Assembly (NCBI GenBank): GCA_030180135.1
Contig: CM058236.1
Coordinates: 55,765,728-55,829,727, forward strand
From: Orychophragmus violaceus
Taxonomy: Eukaryota; Streptophyta; Magnoliopsida; Brassicales; Brassicaceae
Length of the DNA stretch: 64,000 bases
Reading direction: 5' to 3'
Under the pieces are notes generated by a model. It had not been told where the DNA came from and did no database searches. It worked only from the letters and a program-made list of their open reading frames with translations. This document shows positions 59,103 to 64,000 of this stretch, piece after piece (the first letter of the stretch is position 1; every line of letters begins with the position of its first letter). Both the position numbers and the translations under genes were made by a program.

Positions 59103-62100
59103 ATGACTACTACAAGCACACAAAACACATTCTCAATCCGGTCTGTTCTCGAGAAGGAGAAGCTGACTGGAACGAACTTCCTGACGTGGTCAAGGAACTT
59201 GAGGCTGGTCCTTAAGCAGGAGAAGAAGGATTATGTCCTTCGTGATCCTCTCCCCGAGAGGCCTGCTAACAATGCCGCCAGGACTCTGCATAATGCTTGG
59301 GAAAAGCATTCGTCAGATGAAAATGATGTGTATTGCCTTATGTTGGCGACAATGACTGCTGAGCTGCAAATGTAGTTCGAGAGTGTGTTGTCACCAATTG
59401 AGATAATGGCAAGCCTGAAATCGCTTTTTCAGGAGCAGGCTAGGACTGAGAGGTTCCAGACAGTTAAGAACCTCTTGGACTGCAAGTTGGCTGCGAATGC
59501 GGCAGTGAGTCCTCATGTCTTGAAGATGATGGGTTATCTCGATCATCTTCAGAAACTCGACTGCCCAATCAGCCAGGAACTTGCCTGCAACATCATTCTG
59601 CAGTCATTACCTGCAAGCTATGATCAGTTCATTCTGAACTTTAACATGCATGGCTTGAGTAAGACATTGCCTGAGCTTCACGGAATGCTCAAGACTGCAG
59701 AGCCCAACTTGAGGAAAACCGCCAAGGACCCCAATGTGCTTATGGTGCAAAAGGGCAAGGGGTTTATGAAATCCTCTGCTAAGGATAAGGGAAAGGCCAA
59801 GGCTGTCCAAGTCGCGGACAAGGACACGCCAAAGCCCAAGCCCAAGTCCAAGGCTGGGCCAACTGACATATGCAGGTTCTGTAAAGAACCAGGGCATTGG
59901 AGGAGAGAATGTAAGAAATTCCAAGAAGGTCTAAAGGAATTGAAGAAGAAGACTCTCGAGACTTCTTCGACAGGTATTTTTGTTATAGAAGTTAATACGA
60001 CTACTTCTGATAATACCTCATGGGTTATGGATACTGGTTGTGGGGCTCATATTTGTACTAATATGCAGGCACTCAGCAACAGTAGAAGGCTGAAGCAAGG
60101 ACAAGTGGAGCTACGAGTTGGGAATGGAGCGAAAGTTCCAGCACTAGCTGTAGGCACATACTTGTTGTGTTTACCTTCGGGATTGATTTTAGAACTCAAT
60201 AATTGTTATTTTGTACCTGCTATAAGCAGAAATATTATTTCAATTTCTTTGTTGGATTTGGAAGGTTATGATTTTTCAGTTAAGAATAAATTATGTTCCT
60301 TCAATCGCAACAATTTGTTCTATGGTTCTGCCCCTCTTACGAATGGGCTTTACATACTCGATCAATCCGCGCCAATTTATAACATTAATACCAAACGGTT
60401 CAAACCTAATGAGGAGAACCGAACGTTTCTATGGCATTGTCGTTTAGGGCACATCAGCGAGAAACGCATCAAGAGGCTCCATTCGAATGGACTTCTTGGC
60501 TCATTTGACTTTGAGTCATGTGAGAAATGCGAATCCTGCATGATGGGAAAAATGACACGGGCCCCCTTTAATAAACCTAACGAGAGGGCCAGTGACTTAT
60601 TGGGCCTGATACACACTGACGTGTGTGGCCCAATGTCCACAAATGCAAGAGGAAACTATCAGTACTTCATTACCTTCATTGATGATTTCAGTAGGTATGG
60701 ATATGTTTATTTAATGAAACATAAGTCTGAATCTTTTGAGAAGTTCAGAGAATTCCAAAATGAAGTACAGAACCAACTTGGCAAAAGCATTAAGGCTCTT
60801 CGGTCCGACCGAGGAGGAGAATACTTAAGCCAAGAATTCAGTGATCATCTAAGAGAGTGTGGGATCGTATCCCAACTCACTCCTCCCGGAACACCTCAAT
60901 GGAATGGTGTGTCTGAGAGGAGAAATCGGACCTTATTGGATATGGTTCGGTCTATGATGAGTCACACAGACCTTCCAATATCCCTTTGGGGATATGCTCT
61001 GCTAACAGCAGTGTTCACTCTAAATAGAGCGCCATCGAAATCAGTAGCAAAGACACCATATGAATTATGGACTGGAGTGGCTCCAGTGCTGTCTTATCTA
61101 AGAATTTGGGGTTGTGAAGCCTATGTCAAGAGATTAATCTCAGATAAGCTTACACCAAAGTCTGATAAATGCTACTTCATTGGTTATCCGAAGGAAACCA
61201 AGGCTTATTACTTCTATCTACGTTCCGAGAACAAGATCTTTGTTGCCCGGGATTGTAACTTTCTTGAGAGGGAGTTTCTCTCTAAGAAAGACAGTGGGAG
61301 TAAGGTACTGCTTGAAGAAATTCAAGATGAACAGGATACTGCTCAACCTGAAGAGGAAGAGCAGCAGGAGGACCTACAAGAAATTGTAGTTCCTGAACCT
61401 GTAGTACCTGAAGTTCGAAGATCCGGGAGGATCCGTCACGAACCCGAGAGATATCAAGGATTCCTCGTGACTAACTGTCATGATCTTCTGATCATTGATG
61501 GTGATGAACCATCGAATTTCAATCAAGCCATGATGGGCCCAGATTCCTCTAAGTGGCGCAAGGCCACTGATTCCGAAATGGACTCCATGTCGGTCAACCA
61601 AGTTTTTTCGTTGGTTGACTTACCCGCTGGTGTAAAAGCCATCGAGTGCAAATGGATCTTCAAGAAGAAGATTGACGTGGATGGAAATGTCCAGATTTAT
61701 AAAGCCAGGTTGGTGGCAAAAGGTTTCAGACAAGTTCACGGTGTGGATTACGATGAAACCTATTCACTAGTGGCTATGATGAAATCTATTCGGATTCTAC
61801 TAGCAACTGCAGCTTTTCATGATTATGAAATTTGGCAGATGGACGTGAAAACCGCCTTCCTGAATGGTATTCTGGAAGAGGATGTGTATATGACACAACC
61901 TGACGGTTACATAGATCCAAAGAATGCTGGGAAAGTATGCAAACTTCATAAATCCATTTATGGATTGAAGCAAGCATCGAGGAGCTGGAATCTTCGTTTT
62001 GATGAAGCGATCAAGCAATTTGACTTTATCAGAAACGAAGAAGAACAATGCGTGTATAAGAAATCTAGTGGGAGCAAGATTGTATTTCTTATTCTGTATG

Positions 62101-63080
62101 TCGATGACATACTGCTTCTCGGAAACGACATTCCAATGCTAAAGTCGGTAAAGGACTGGCTTGGAAGTTGTTTTTCCATGAAAGACATGGGTGAAGCTGC
62201 ATACGTTCTTGGAATCAGGATCTATCGGGATAGATCTAGAAGGCTGATAGGTTTGTGTCAAGACTCATACATTGACAAAGTCCTACAAAGATTCAGCATG
62301 AAAGATTCCAAGAAGGGCTTCACGCCAATGGTACATGGCACAACGCTAAGCAAGAAGCAGAGCCCTACGACGGCTGCTGAGCTTGAGCGCATGAAGAATA
62401 TTCCTTATGCATCTGCAATAGGATCTGTCATGTATGCCATGATCTGTACTCGTCCTGATGTTGCTTATGCATTGAGCATGACGAGTAGATACCAGTCAAA
62501 TCCAGGTGAAAACCATTGGATTGCCGTAAAGAATATCTTGAAGTATCTAAGACATACTAAGGATAAGTTCTTAGTGTACGGTGGAAGTGAAGTGCTTAAA
62601 GTCAGTGGATTCACGGACGCAAGTTTCCAGACAGACCAAGATGATTTCCGGTCACAGTCCGGTTATATCTTTTGTCTGAATGGCGGTGCAATCAGTTGGA
62701 GAAGCTCCAAGCAGGACACCGTTGCTGATTCCACTACAGAAGCTGAATATATCGCCGCCTCAGAAGCTGCGAAGGAAGCTGTTTGGATACGAAAGTTCAT
62801 TATTGAACTAGGTGTGATACCAGATGCGGCTGAGCCTCTAGCATTGTTTTGTGATAACAATGGTGCTATTGCTCAGGCAAAGGAACCAAGATCACACCAG
62901 AAATCCAAGCATGTTCTAAGAAGATTTCACTTGATACGTGACATCATTAATAGAAAGGAAGTCAAGATCAGCCGAGTTCAGACAGATGATAACGTCGCTG
63001 ATCCGTTGACGAAGCCACTCCCAAGGCCTAAGCTCGAGTTTCTGACTGAAGCTGTAGGCATTAGAGACATTGAAATGTAA
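59103..63080 (+). pseudogene. Copia gag-pol polyprotein, one premature stop
   Basis: A single reading frame of 1325 codons with one in-frame TAG at 59373 (codon 91), where CAG is expected in the conserved LQ-QFE stretch of gag. Gag is followed by a CCHC zinc knuckle (59871-59912). The protease has DTG at 60030. The integrase has a zinc domain (LWHCRLGH...CESC) and a core with Asp 60618, Asp 60807 and Glu 60915. The reverse transcriptase has QMDVKTAFLNG and YVDD (62097-62108). RNase H has GFTDASF, STTEAEY and CDNNGA, with ADPLTKPL near the end. All catalytic residues I can check are present, so apart from the stop this looks recently active. Confidence 0.93.
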
Positions 63081-63931
63081 TCTAAATTTGAGTGGGAGTT
63101 TGAGGGCTTTTTATTTAGTTATTTGATATGTTCTTGTAAAACATTCTTATGTTTAATGAAATTATTATTTCAAGATTATTTTAACTGTGATGAAATAATC
63201 GTTCCAAAGTGATATAAACCATTTTATAGGTCATCGAAGTAAATGACTTGATCTTGAGTTATCAAAGTCATTTAGCTTGATCATGAGACCCTATATTTGA
63301 TAGATGTTTTATGTCATCCTGTCCCTAGTCGAAGGTTGTTGAAATGGAACACCAACAACCGTGTGAGACTAGATTGGTACGTGACTTATGACAAAGTTTC
63401 AGTGTGTCATAGATGCGCGGCATCAAAGTCAGTACATAGGTGTATGTTGGGGAACATACGACCGGACAAGACCCGCTTATAAGAACTCTTCAGGATATTT
63501 ATATCTGTGTCATAAGAGATTCTTACTACGACTATAGAGTATAGTCCTTAGACCTGAGTTCGCATGCATGTGACTGCACATGGACTAATGCACTTTGATC
63601 ATTGTCTAACGCTGTCGTTTTGCGATAGCTATAAGGACCTTGTTTGGGTACATTATGAAGTAAGTAGTTTACAGTGATGGAACAAGACGGGATTTGTCCC
63701 TCCAATATAAATGGAGTGAATATCTCTAGGCCAATCGGAGATTTGAATACTGGAAAACGCATGGCCATGCTCAAACGGACTTTCCCGAGTCGTTTGGATT
63801 GCCAGTATCAAATCAGAGTCCGATGAACAAGATTAGGCTTTACAAGGATGACACTAATCTTGCCTTATGACTAATCGAGATATTGTGACAAAAGGATTAT
63901 GAATACAGAGATTCCAGTACAAGTGGGAGAT
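63081..63931 (+). other. Copia 3' untranslated region and polypurine tract
   Basis: About 850 bp without a gene between the polyprotein stop and the 3' LTR. It ends in AAGTGGGAGAT, the polypurine tract that primes plus-strand synthesis, immediately before TGTTGG. A region this long after pol is unusual but holds no frame with a recognisable product. Confidence 0.8.
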
Positions 63932-64000
63932 TGTTGGAATTGTGTCCAGTAATCTCGGTACTGTCTCTAGAAAGTAAGAGTATGTCAAAGATCAGACATA
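63932..64000 (+). repeat. Copia 3' LTR, first 69 bp
   Basis: Identical by eye to 56768-56836 of the 5' LTR. It is cut by the end of the window. Confidence 0.92.

Larger units (their letters stand above)
56768..64000 (+). mobile_element. Copia (Ty1-type) LTR retrotransposon, nearly complete, runs off the window
   Basis: The 5' LTR is 56768-57402. The primer site is at 57404, the polyprotein at 59103-63080, the polypurine tract at about 63921-63930 and the 3' LTR starts at 63932. The order protease, integrase, reverse transcriptase, RNase H defines the Copia superfamily. The 69 bp of the 3' LTR in the window match the 5' LTR start without a difference that I can see, which suggests a recent insertion. 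The left duplication should be AAAAT (56763-56767). It is inserted in LINE copy 2. The leader between primer site and gag (1.7 kb) is unusually long. Confidence 0.95.

Noticed and set aside
59103..59375. Short gag fragment as a separate protein with programmed readthrough of TAG
   Set aside because: The stop is inside the conserved gag core, the frame is unchanged and CAG is the expected codon, so a simple nonsense change is more likely.
61374..61601. Minus-strand frames opposite the Copia polyprotein and LINE genes
   Set aside because: Shadows of strongly supported + strand coding sequence.

Overview
The window looks like a stretch of plant heterochromatin, most likely from a Brassicaceae species close to Arabidopsis. 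The reasons are AT-rich DNA, short GT-AG introns, and the combination of ATREP-like Helitron ends, CACTAC-ended En/Spm elements, solo LTRs, an L1-type LINE and a Copia element with a Met-tRNA primer site. The species is inferred, not proven. I found no host gene, rRNA or tRNA. Almost everything is transposable element (TE), largely nested, and every TE gene I can read lies on the + strand.

Layout. (1) 1-8024: 3' part of a decayed Helitron (A), with Rep and Pif1-type helicase, ending in a hairpin plus CTAG|T. (2) From 8184: a second Helitron (B) with an RPA-like gene (9165-11570) and a Rep-helicase gene (12372-27072). The Rep exon is split by CACTA-1 (13664-22452; target-site duplication AAG). 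A solo LTR (27781-28958; duplication TATAT) follows. (3) A second RPA-like gene begins at 29627 and is split in its first exon by CACTA-2 (29656-38009; duplication GCT). It resumes at 38010 and may be the 3' part of Helitron B. (4) 39722-40155: probable short non-autonomous Helitron, or the 3' end of Helitron B. (5) 40178-45953: two long foldback elements flank a second solo LTR (42906-44060; duplication GTTAT). (6) 45969-56767: two head-to-tail copies of the same dead L1-type LINE. The second is interrupted by (7) a young, almost intact Copia retrotransposon that starts at 56768 and runs off the window 69 bp into its 3' LTR.

How the genes relate. Helitron B would carry a complete rolling-circle set: an HUH-Y2 Rep fused to a 5'-3' helicase, plus RPA-like single-strand binding proteins. 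Each CACTA element carries the usual pair, a TNP2-type transposase and a TNPA-like Transposase_24 protein. In CACTA-2 the TNPA-like gene is still open (502 codons) although the transposase is dead. Most stop codons whose ancestral codon can be guessed are C-to-T or G-to-A changes, as expected for old methylated DNA. The Copia element is the exception: one stop codon and a CpG-rich leader that has not decayed.

I did not find a clearly new biological system. The observations most worth a second look are the two LINE copies that share the same disabling changes, the intact TNPA-like gene in a dead CACTA element, the conserved hairpin at the LTR edge, and the possible extent of Helitron B across three nested insertions.
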